Source: an uncultured Candidatus Melainabacteria bacterium (GTDB lineage: Bacteria; Cyanobacteriota; Vampirovibrionia; Gastranaerophilales; Gastranaerophilaceae). From it: a stretch of DNA of 53,313 nt. The notes under the pieces were generated by a model. That model saw only the letters and a list, made by a program, of their open reading frames with translations, was not told where the DNA came from and did not search any database. The DNA is taken from assembly GCA_934757245.1 (NCBI GenBank), contig CAKVLH010000013.1:1-53313 (forward strand), given 5' to 3'. This document shows positions 33,168 to 40,545 of the stretch, piece after piece. The position numbers and the translations under genes are program-made. How positions within the stretch are numbered: position 1 is the first letter of the stretch; each line of letters starts with the position of its first letter.

Positions 33168-35129
33168 ATGAGAAGAAGAAAAAAGTATGATTTGTATATA
33201 GTGGTTTTCTTAGCTCTATTTACAATCGGATATTTTGTATACAATCACACATCATCGGAAGTCAGGGGCGTTGAGAACTATTCTGTAGCACTGGAAGATT
33301 ATAAAGCAAGTGATTATGAAAAAGCGTATCAAGAGTTTGGCAAAGTTCCGAGCGGTTCGACATTAAAACCTTCTGCCCTTTTTAGGCAAGCAAGATGTGC
33401 CACTAATATGGGCAAAAAAGAACTAGCCATAAAAAAATATAATCGAATTGTTCGCAACGGTTCAAAATCATCAATTGCGCCAATAAGTGAATACAATATG
33501 GCGAATTTGATGTATGAAAGTAACGACAAGGATGCAAAAGCTCATTTCAAAAAAATTATCAAAAAATACCCGACAAGCGATTATGCAATAGCTTCTGAAT
33601 ACTATCTTGGAATGATAGAAATCGCTAATCCGCCCAAAAGTCCAAAAAGGCTAGCGAAATCTCAAGATAAAGCACTTAATCATTTTAAAAATTATTTAGA
33701 AAAAGCTCCAGACGGACGCTTTGCATTAAAATCCATTGAAGAAATAGTTAAACTTAACAGACCACTTTCTAATTACGATAATTTACTGATTGCTAAAGGT
33801 TATTACGCGAATGGCGAATTCGAAAAATCGAAATTGTTTTTAAATAAGACTACGCTATCAGAAAGCTGGTCAGATTTTGCAAAAAACGAATACAAACTCG
33901 GAAATAAAGAAAAAGGAAATTATTACACAGAGTTAGGTTTAAAAGAACATGCGATAAATACCGCAACAGAAGATGTTTATGAGGTTATCGATAATTATGT
34001 TGCAGCTGCTACCACAAGAAAAGATGGTATAAATAAGCTTGTAGAACTTGGCGTAAAATCTACAGGTGCAGATTACATCGCATATCTGAATTGTAATGAA
34101 GTTGTTGAATCGAATGTTAAAGAAGCTTGTTTTAGAACTCTTTATGAAAAATACCCTAACGGGCAATTTTCTGCAGATTCTTTGTACAATTTGTTTATGA
34201 CTAAGTATTTACAGAAAAAATACTTGGACGCGCAAAGACTCGGTTTTTTGCACCTAAAAAAATTCCCGAATGTAAAATCTAGCCCTGCGGTTACTTATTT
34301 TATGGGAAAAATAGCTTACAAACTTAAGCATTATGAAAATGCAAACAGTTATTATAAACAAGTTATAAACTCATATCCTGATTCATATTACGCATTTAGA
34401 GCAAATTATAATTTGTATAAGGATGATGGTTTATATCCATTTTTAGAATTAAATGTTAAACCTGTCGTTTTTCCGTACAAAAAATCACTTGATAATAATT
34501 TAGTGGTAAATCTTGCATATCTTAAAGATTATGATTTAGTAGAAGAATTATGTAAACACGATAAATTTATACAAAGTTGGATTGCTTATCAAAAAGGAAA
34601 CTATACAATGTCTGCGTTTCTTGCGAGAAATGGTATGGAAGAATTGAATGTAAAACCTTCTTTTGATGATTTGAGGTGGAGATTAGTTTATCCAACGCAT
34701 TATTATGATGTTGTTGATAAAGTTAAGGGGGATAATAATCCAATTATTTTAGAATCTATTATCAAAGAAGAAAGTCATTTTAATCCGTTTGTAAAAAGCT
34801 CTGTTGGCGCAGTTGGACTAATGCAGCTCATGCCGGATACTTACAATGAAGTTGTAGCAAAACACAATCTTCCTACAAACTTGAATGTGGAAACATCAAA
34901 TATAACCGCAGGAAGTTTATATTATTCCAGCTTGAAGAAGGTTTTAGGCAACAAAGATTTGTATGCAATAACTGCTTACAACGGCGGAATCGGCTCTGTT
35001 ACAAATTGGTTCTCGAAATTAATTTACAATGATACCGACGAATTTGTAGAACAAATTCCTTATCCGGAAACTAAAAACTATGTAAAAAAAGTTTTGAGAA
35101 CATATTGGGTTTACGGCAATGTTTATTAA
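33168..35129 (+). CDS. Soluble lytic transglycosylase with TPR-like N-terminal part, 653 aa
   Basis: An N-terminal helix (about residues 9-25) anchors or exports the protein. A long alpha-helical, TPR-like region (about 40-510) is followed by an SLT catalytic domain with EESHFNP (catalytic Glu535), GAVGLMQLMPDTY and AITAYNGGIGSV. It cleaves peptidoglycan glycans to anhydro-muropeptides in the periplasm, as Slt70 does. The next gene overlaps its last 11 bp, so the two are coupled. Confidence 0.92.
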   Translation: MRRRKKYDLYIVVFLALFTIGYFVYNHTSSEVRGVENYSVALEDYKASDYEKAYQEFGKVPSGSTLKPSALFRQARCATNMGKKELAIKKYNRIVRNGSKSSIAPISEYNMANLMYESNDKDAKAHFKKIIKKYPTSDYAIASEYYLGMIEIANPPKSPKRLAKSQDKALNHFKNYLEKAPDGRFALKSIEEIVKLNRPLSNYDNLLIAKGYYANGEFEKSKLFLNKTTLSESWSDFAKNEYKLGNKEKGNYYTELGLKEHAINTATEDVYEVIDNYVAAATTRKDGINKLVELGVKSTGADYIAYLNCNEVVESNVKEACFRTLYEKYPNGQFSADSLYNLFMTKYLQKKYLDAQRLGFLHLKKFPNVKSSPAVTYFMGKIAYKLKHYENANSYYKQVINSYPDSYYAFRANYNLYKDDGLYPFLELNVKPVVFPYKKSLDNNLVVNLAYLKDYDLVEELCKHDKFIQSWIAYQKGNYTMSAFLARNGMEELNVKPSFDDLRWRLVYPTHYYDVVDKVKGDNNPIILESIIKEESHFNPFVKSSVGAVGLMQLMPDTYNEVVAKHNLPTNLNVETSNITAGSLYYSSLKKVLGNKDLYAITAYNGGIGSVTNWFSKLIYNDTDEFVEQIPYPETKNYVKKVLRTYWVYGNVY

Positions 35130-35538
35130 TCACAATGGAAAATTGTTTATAATAACAATCTCATTTGTCCTTTGTTTGGTTATACTAAAATGCTATGCAT
35201 TTGCGAATTTTTCACTTATCGCAACAAGCGATAAAGATTTGCAGGCTAAACTTAATTTTTTGGATAAACTTGATATTTGTGAGAAACACAAATACCAAGA
35301 AGACGGTGTTGGTTCTTATGAAATTTTTGGCAAGCAAAATAAAGCCTGCAAAGTTAAATGGACGCTTGTTGATTGTTATTTCCCAGAAGGAGTTTATCAA
35401 GAATTTTCACAAGTGCAGAAAAAACGCGTTATTGAAAGATATAACAACCGCCTTGATAAGCATTATATCGAAGTCGAAGATAAAAACTACAGATATATTG
35501 TAAATACGGGAAATCTATATTGCCAGAACCGATATTAA
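35119..35538 (+). CDS. Small exported protein of unknown function, 139 aa
   Basis: A hydrophobic N-terminal segment (about residues 9-28) is followed by a polar domain with four Cys (ICEKHK, ACKVKW, VDCYF and LYCQNRY), which could form two disulfides in the periplasm. It overlaps the lytic transglycosylase by 11 bp and is probably translated with it, so it may assist that enzyme; that is inference. Its stop overlaps the stop of the next gene on the other strand (TTAA). Confidence 0.65.
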   Translation: MFINHNGKLFIITISFVLCLVILKCYAFANFSLIATSDKDLQAKLNFLDKLDICEKHKYQEDGVGSYEIFGKQNKACKVKWTLVDCYFPEGVYQEFSQVQKKRVIERYNNRLDKHYIEVEDKNYRYIVNTGNLYCQNRY

Positions 35539-36341
35539 GCTGTTGAATTAACAGGGACAAATACAGCACTTGGCTGTTTTAGATTTCGGGTAATACCGTC
35601 TGATACAGCCCTACCGTCTCCTGTCGTAATTTCTACGTGTCCGTATTTTTTGTTATACCCTTGCGCTCCTCTGTCGAACACTAAAACGCATCCTGCAGGA
35701 AGTGAATTTACATTATATTCGGTTGGTGAAATTTCTTTGAAGTTTTTATTTCGTCGCATAATACTAGCCATTTGATAACCATGACCGTATTCATATTTGC
35801 CTAATCCTGCTTGAACAATTGCATTTTTGACATACTTAGCACATTGAGATTTCCAACCGATTTTATTTCTTAATGCAATTTTAGCTAAGCGTTCGCCTGC
35901 ATTAGCATCATACCCCTTCATAGAGAATGTTGTTTTATTTTTATTAGTCAATGTAAAACTATCACCGATTGAACTTGTATTACGATTCCAATTTCCACTA
36001 CTGAAATTAACTCCGAAAGTTGAAAAATTGTTCCAGCTTGGAGTATCCCAAATATTATTTGCAGAAAGATTTGAATTAGAAAAAATATTATTCTCAAATA
36101 CTGACGGCATTGTAAAAGTTGACATTGGTGAAGGAGCACCATAGCTCGTTAGATTAAAATTGTTAAATAACGATTCACCCCAACTGCTAAAAGAAGGCAA
36201 GTTCCAATTAGAAGGCATAAAGGCGCTAAAATTTATGAAGGATGGCATAAATGAACACGAAAACATTGGAGTGAACCAACTGTTCATTCCAAACATAAAA
36301 TTGCCCATATTCAGATTTTGGAAGGGGTTAAAAAACGTCAT
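35535..36341 (-). CDS. CHAP/NlpC-like Cys-His protein with Asn/Ser/Phe-rich N-terminus, 268 aa
   Basis: The C-terminal ~120 residues look like a CHAP-type papain-fold peptidase: SQCAKYV with Cys167, LPAGCVLVF, and YGHVEITTGDG with His235 and Glu237. Such domains cut peptidoglycan peptides. Residues 1-130 are low-complexity, rich in Asn, Ser, Phe, Met and Trp, and there is no signal peptide. I chose the ATG at 36341, 9 nt after AAGGAT; the frame extends to 36380. It is driven by the third copy of the bipartite promoter motif. It may be a phage-lysin-like or surface enzyme exported by another route. Confidence 0.7.
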   Translation of the reverse strand: MTFFNPFQNLNMGNFMFGMNSWFTPMFSCSFMPSFINFSAFMPSNWNLPSFSSWGESLFNNFNLTSYGAPSPMSTFTMPSVFENNIFSNSNLSANNIWDTPSWNNFSTFGVNFSSGNWNRNTSSIGDSFTLTNKNKTTFSMKGYDANAGERLAKIALRNKIGWKSQCAKYVKNAIVQAGLGKYEYGHGYQMASIMRRNKNFKEISPTEYNVNSLPAGCVLVFDRGAQGYNKKYGHVEITTGDGRAVSDGITRNLKQPSAVFVPVNSTA

Positions 36342-36359
36342 GACTATAATATCCTTTAA

Positions 36360-36392
36360 ATATATAAAGTATACACTCAAGGAATAATTGCC
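36360..36392 (-). promoter_or_regulatory. Bipartite promoter motif, copy 3 (CHAP-like gene)
   Basis: GGCAATT (36386-36392), 15 nt, ACTTTATATAT (36360-36370), read leftwards; identical boxes and spacing to copy 1. Confidence 0.65.
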
Positions 36393-36409
36393 TTTTTATT
36401 ACAAAAACG

Positions 36410-37078
36410 TTACATTTCAATAACATTTTCCGGAGCTTCACGTTTCCAGACAATGTCTTTTTTTATGACTTTAGCAGGATTTCCTGCAATTATAGAGTTA
36501 CTTCCTAAAAAATCTTTTGTTACCAATGATTGCATTCCAATTATACAACCTTCTGCTATTTTAACCCCTTTTAGAATTTTAGAATGCGCGCCAATCCAGA
36601 CATGATCTCCAATCTCAACATCTTGACCATAATTACAAGGTTTGGTTTCATTTGAATTAAAAATTGCATGTCCGTCTCCACTCCAAAATTCTACACCATA
36701 AGAAAACATACAATCATTACCGATTTTTATTGATTTATTATTGCCATATAAGAAAAATCGTGCATTGCAAGCGGTAACATTAGCACCAAGTTTAAATAAG
36801 TTATTATTGCCGCGAATTACTAAATGAGCATTATGAAATATTGCAGAATCGTCAATTTCAATTACATTATTCTCGCCATAAATTTCGACTGTAATACCTT
36901 CTCTAATTATTTTGTGAACGCTTTTTTCTCCATTATTAAATCTATAAAAATAATTATTCTTCGGACAAACTTGACCTAATAATTTTGTTTGTCGAAGTTT
37001 TTTTCTTACTTCTTTGCGTGGAATAAAAGCTGTTAAAAATCTAATTATTAAATTATATAAACTAATTAATAATTTCAA
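36410..37078 (-). CDS. Hexapeptide-repeat acyltransferase (LbH fold), 222 aa
   Basis: Left-handed beta-helix repeats run from about residue 65 to 205, ending in the typical DHVWIGAHSKILKGVKI and AGNPAKVIKK. WSGDGHAIF supplies the probable catalytic His. Such enzymes acetylate sugars of surface polysaccharides. The start is probably TTG at 37078, after AAAGGGG; no ATG fits the N-terminus. No other glycan gene adjoins it. Confidence 0.85.
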   Translation of the reverse strand: MKLLISLYNLIIRFLTAFIPRKEVRKKLRQTKLLGQVCPKNNYFYRFNNGEKSVHKIIREGITVEIYGENNVIEIDDSAIFHNAHLVIRGNNNLFKLGANVTACNARFFLYGNNKSIKIGNDCMFSYGVEFWSGDGHAIFNSNETKPCNYGQDVEIGDHVWIGAHSKILKGVKIAEGCIIGMQSLVTKDFLGSNSIIAGNPAKVIKKDIVWKREAPENVIEM

Positions 37079-37214
37079 AATGCCCCTTTGGATACATTAT
37101 ATACTATGCAACATGAGTAGTATACTGCACTATTCATGATAAGTCAACTTTATCTGCGTTGTATAGTAACTAAATTGTGGACTATTCTCTCTTGTTTGAA
37201 ACGAACAAATAAAA

Positions 37215-37220
37215 GATAAT
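37215..37220 (+). promoter_or_regulatory. -10-like box of the XRE regulator
   Basis: GATAAT, 6 nt, ATG; predicted leaderless. The upstream region has a TAGTAT/ATACTA dyad near 37101-37124 that could be an operator. Confidence 0.4.
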
Positions 37221-37226
37221 TTTATT

Positions 37227-37445
37227 ATGAAATCTGAAAGAAATAAAATTTTAGCATCAAATATAAAGGCAGAGAGAAATCGCAAAAATCTTTCACAATT
37301 TAAACTTGCTGAAATGATAAATGTTAGCAACAGCACTATCGGACTAATCGAACGCGGCATTCAAACTCCGTCTATATTTTTAGTTTTGAACATTGCTAAG
37401 GTTTTAAATATCGACATCAATGTTCTTTTAGAAGGAATCGAATAG
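37227..37445 (+). CDS. XRE/Cro-family helix-turn-helix regulator, 72 aa
   Basis: A single HTH_3 domain: NLSQFKLAEMINVSNSTIGLIERG is the HTH with the recognition helix (seen at about residues 19-42), followed by QTPSIFLVLNIAKVLNI. This is the minimal regulator type often used in autoregulated switches. There is no toxin or phage gene beside it; the MlaA-hydrolase fusion gene begins 85 bp downstream and could be its target. Confidence 0.9.
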   Translation: MKSERNKILASNIKAERNRKNLSQFKLAEMINVSNSTIGLIERGIQTPSIFLVLNIAKVLNIDINVLLEGIE

Positions 37446-37529
37446 TCTATTTATAAATTATCGTTATTATCTTCCTAGGCGATACAAATTTTTAGCAAAG
37501 AAAATACAATTTTTCTGTGAGGAGAGATT

Positions 37530-39629
37530 ATGTTTTCTAAGAAAAAATTTATTTCGTTTGTTTTATTATTTTTGCTTATATTTAATTATAATTCAGCAAT
37601 AATAGCAGCTGCCAAAACTGATATTCAAGCTGTTCAAACCGAAAATTGCAAATATCCTGATTATGCTACAATGTACGTCGGCGAAGATAAGTATGAAAAG
37701 TTTAACCGAAAAATGTTTAATCTTAACTCTCGTCTGAATAAGTATTTCGCGAGACCTGTTCATATTCTTTGGGCGTCTGTAATGCCAAAATATGGAATGG
37801 ACAGAATTAAAAGTGCATATAATAACATTGAATACCCCAAAAGACTTGCAAGTTGTATTCTTCAACGCGACGGAGAAGCCATAAAAAAAGAAACCGCAAG
37901 ATTTTTAACAAACTCTACTATCGGCTTAGGTGGTTTATTTGATCCGGCCGATAAACTTTTTAAGATTAAACCGACTAATGAAAATATGGAGCAGGCGCTT
38001 TGCAAGTGCAAAATGAAATCGGGACACTACATGGTTATGCCTGTCTTAAATGCCTGTACCCCGCGTTCACTCTGTGGAAGAGCGTTAGAAGCAGCACTAG
38101 ACCCATCTGTATATTTAGCAACACCACTTACCAGTATAATCAAATTTGGGCTAATGGTTAATAGGACATCATACATGCAACCTCTTGCAAAAATGATTGA
38201 AACAACTTATGCAGACCCTTACGATATTCAGAAGAAATTGTACGGTTTGGAAAACTATATTAGAAATTCTAATCTGGATAGGCAAGATTTGTTGGAGACA
38301 GAAGCCGAATTGGTTAAAGAAGGGCAATCAGCTCTAGCAGAAGAAATGATTGCTCAAATTGGTGATAAAGAAGCAGAAATTGCAAATGAAGGTGCTACCG
38401 GCCTGGCTACAGATGTAGCTGAAAATCTTGCAAAAGACTTTGAAATAATCAAAAAACCAAAACTGGAGCCCGACATAGTTATAAACGATTATAATCCGCA
38501 AACACCTGTTGTGGATTCAATGCGAACAGCTCTATTTGAAGATAAATCAGTAAATAAATCAATGTGGAACGAACTTTCTATTTGGAACAGAAGTTTTGCG
38601 AAAAGAATTAAAACTGCATCAATCAGCATTGATACAACTCGTGCTCCTTACCAATATCGATACATTTTACAAAAGGATAAAACAGCACCGCTGGTAATAT
38701 TGTATCCCTCTATTGGCGAAGGTTCAAACGCTCACCACTCTGTTATATTTGCAAAATTATTTTATGATGCGGGATATTCTGTCGTAATTCAAGGCAGCCA
38801 TTTCCATTGGGAATTTGTCAGAAGCATGCCGGAAGGTTACTGTCCGGGAATTCCTGCAAACGATGCAGACTATATAAAACTTGTAACTTCTAAAATAATG
38901 GAGTCATTATGCGCTAAACATGGTTGCGAATTCCGAGAAAAAGTTGTAGTAGGAACTTCTTTTGGTGCAATGGCTACTCTTTTTGTTGCAGCAAAAGAAA
39001 GTAAAAACAACACATTAGGTATTAATAAGTTTATTGCAATAAGTCCCCCAATTGAGCTTGTTTATGCGCTTGAGCAATTGGATAAAAATGGAGAAGAATT
39101 TGATAAAAATTCTGATGAAGTTAAGCATAAAACAGCGATTACAGCAGCAAAAATTCTTCAACTTACACAATTAAAGGAAAATTCTGATTTTAAGATTGAT
39201 ACTTTGCCGTTTTCAGACGAGGAAGGCAAACTAATAACGACATTCATTTTGCGCCAAAAACTATCAGATATAATATTTACGATAGAAAACATTGCAAAAG
39301 GCGACAAGACTGATATTTATCAAACAATCAATAACATGAGTTATCGTGATTATGCTGAAAAATACCTGCTCAAAAACGGCATGCTTACCTTGGATGATTT
39401 AAGACACGAAACAGGGTTGTATTCGCTTGCAGAATATTTAACACACAATGATAACTATAAAATTTATCATTCTCTAGATGATTATTTTACAAACAAAGAC
39501 CAAATAGCGCGACTTAAAACTTTAACAGGTAAACACCTCGTTTGTCTAAATTGCGGTGCACATTTAGGTTTTCTTTATAGAAAAGAATTTATAGACTCCT
39601 TGAAGAACGATATTGATAACGGAGGATAA
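37530..39629 (+). CDS. MlaA (VacJ)-alpha/beta-hydrolase fusion protein, 699 aa
   Basis: Residues 52-240 match MlaA/VacJ, the outer-membrane protein that extracts phospholipids: EKFNRKMF (57-63), NSTIGLGGLFDPAD (128-141), then MVMPVLNACTPRSLCGRA and DPSVY. After a Glu/Ala-rich linker (about 250-320), residues 360-690 form an alpha/beta hydrolase with nucleophile GTSFG (Ser477) and a likely His678 (GAHLGF); the acid residue is unclear. The N-terminus is a signal peptide, but the lipobox Cys of classical MlaA is missing, so it is probably not a lipoprotein. The hydrolase could act on lipids handled by the MlaA part. GAGGAG precedes the ATG. The mlaEFD operon lies 22 kb away. Confidence 0.82.
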   Translation: MFSKKKFISFVLLFLLIFNYNSAIIAAAKTDIQAVQTENCKYPDYATMYVGEDKYEKFNRKMFNLNSRLNKYFARPVHILWASVMPKYGMDRIKSAYNNIEYPKRLASCILQRDGEAIKKETARFLTNSTIGLGGLFDPADKLFKIKPTNENMEQALCKCKMKSGHYMVMPVLNACTPRSLCGRALEAALDPSVYLATPLTSIIKFGLMVNRTSYMQPLAKMIETTYADPYDIQKKLYGLENYIRNSNLDRQDLLETEAELVKEGQSALAEEMIAQIGDKEAEIANEGATGLATDVAENLAKDFEIIKKPKLEPDIVINDYNPQTPVVDSMRTALFEDKSVNKSMWNELSIWNRSFAKRIKTASISIDTTRAPYQYRYILQKDKTAPLVILYPSIGEGSNAHHSVIFAKLFYDAGYSVVIQGSHFHWEFVRSMPEGYCPGIPANDADYIKLVTSKIMESLCAKHGCEFREKVVVGTSFGAMATLFVAAKESKNNTLGINKFIAISPPIELVYALEQLDKNGEEFDKNSDEVKHKTAITAAKILQLTQLKENSDFKIDTLPFSDEEGKLITTFILRQKLSDIIFTIENIAKGDKTDIYQTINNMSYRDYAEKYLLKNGMLTLDDLRHETGLYSLAEYLTHNDNYKIYHSLDDYFTNKDQIARLKTLTGKHLVCLNCGAHLGFLYRKEFIDSLKNDIDNGG

Positions 39630-39631
39630 TA

Positions 39632-40471
39632 TTAGCTCATAGCCATTAGCAGTTCTCTAATAACCTTTGTTGCAACGGCAGTAGAAGCTCCGCTTGCGTC
39701 GTAATCAGGTGCTAATTCAACAACATCAGCGCCTACGATATTGAATTTAGACAAATATTTGAACCAGCCAACAAGCTCATTGAAATTTAAGCCACCAACT
39801 TCAGGAGTTCCTGTTCCAGGCATGATTGAAGTATCTAGAACATCCAAATCAACTGTTACAAAAATATTTTTATCCTTTAAACAATCGAGTTCTGAATATT
39901 CATGAATCAATGTATTATGTTTTTTCATTAGCTCAAATTCTTCTTTCATACCGGATCTGATACCGATTTGTTTAAGGTTCTCAAAACCCACTATGTCAGC
40001 AGAATGTCTTATTACGGCTGAATGAGAAAGTGCTTCTCCTAAATATTCTTCTCTTAAATCCGTATGTGCATCAAAATGAACAATTGCCAAATTGTCATAG
40101 AATTTAGAAACAGCTTTTATTTCCGGCAAAGTAACTAAATGTTCCCCACCAATTCCAAAAACTTTTTTGCCGTCTTTATAGATTTCTTCTACGTTTTTTT
40201 CAATAACTTCAAGCGATTTCTCTGTATTACCCAATGGAAATTCCAAATCGCCAGCGTCATGGAAATTACAATCTTCTAAATGTTTGTCAAAATAAGGAGA
40301 GTACTCTTCCAAACCCCAGCTTGCAAGTCTAATTTGTTCCGGTGCAAATCTTGACCCCGGACGATAAGATACAGTTCCGTCAAACGGCATTCCAAGCATT
40401 ACGATATCAGATTTATTGTAATCTTTGTTTTCTGCCATCCAATTTCTGTCTAAAAATGGTCCTGTTAACAT
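39632..40471 (-). CDS. speB: Agmatinase / ureohydrolase family enzyme
   Basis: A Mn-dependent ureohydrolase (279 aa) splitting agmatine to putrescine and urea. The Mn sites are GGEH, DAHTD and DLDVLD, with MPFDGTVSYRPGSRFAP at the N-terminus. Guanidinobutyrase or formimidoglutamase activity cannot be excluded. The start is the ATG at 40471 with AAGGAG 7 nt upstream; the longer frame to 40489 runs into a REP-like repeat. It converges on the MlaA fusion with a 2-bp gap. Confidence 0.88.
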   Translation of the reverse strand: MLTGPFLDRNWMAENKDYNKSDIVMLGMPFDGTVSYRPGSRFAPEQIRLASWGLEEYSPYFDKHLEDCNFHDAGDLEFPLGNTEKSLEVIEKNVEEIYKDGKKVFGIGGEHLVTLPEIKAVSKFYDNLAIVHFDAHTDLREEYLGEALSHSAVIRHSADIVGFENLKQIGIRSGMKEEFELMKKHNTLIHEYSELDCLKDKNIFVTVDLDVLDTSIMPGTGTPEVGGLNFNELVGWFKYLSKFNIVGADVVELAPDYDASGASTAVATKVIRELLMAMS

Positions 40472-40486
40472 AGTTTCTCCTTTTTT

Positions 40487-40523
40487 CACCTCACCCTAAC
40501 CCTCTCCTGTAAGGAGAGGGAAT
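40487..40523 (+). repeat. REP-like repeat family A
   Basis: CTCACCCTAA followed by the CCCTCTCC-TGTAA-GGAGAGGG hairpin and AAT. Copies match at 47577-47613 (identical) and 47209-47244 (one change in the stem), and a diverged inverted copy lies at 15924-15961. It lies in the pheT-speB gap. Confidence 0.8.
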
Positions 40524-40545
40524 ACGCACTATACGTTCAATAGGA

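Noticed and set aside
40472..40489. Upstream GTG start for speB
   Set aside because: It lies at the edge of a REP-like repeat, and the AAGGAG site fits the ATG at 40471.
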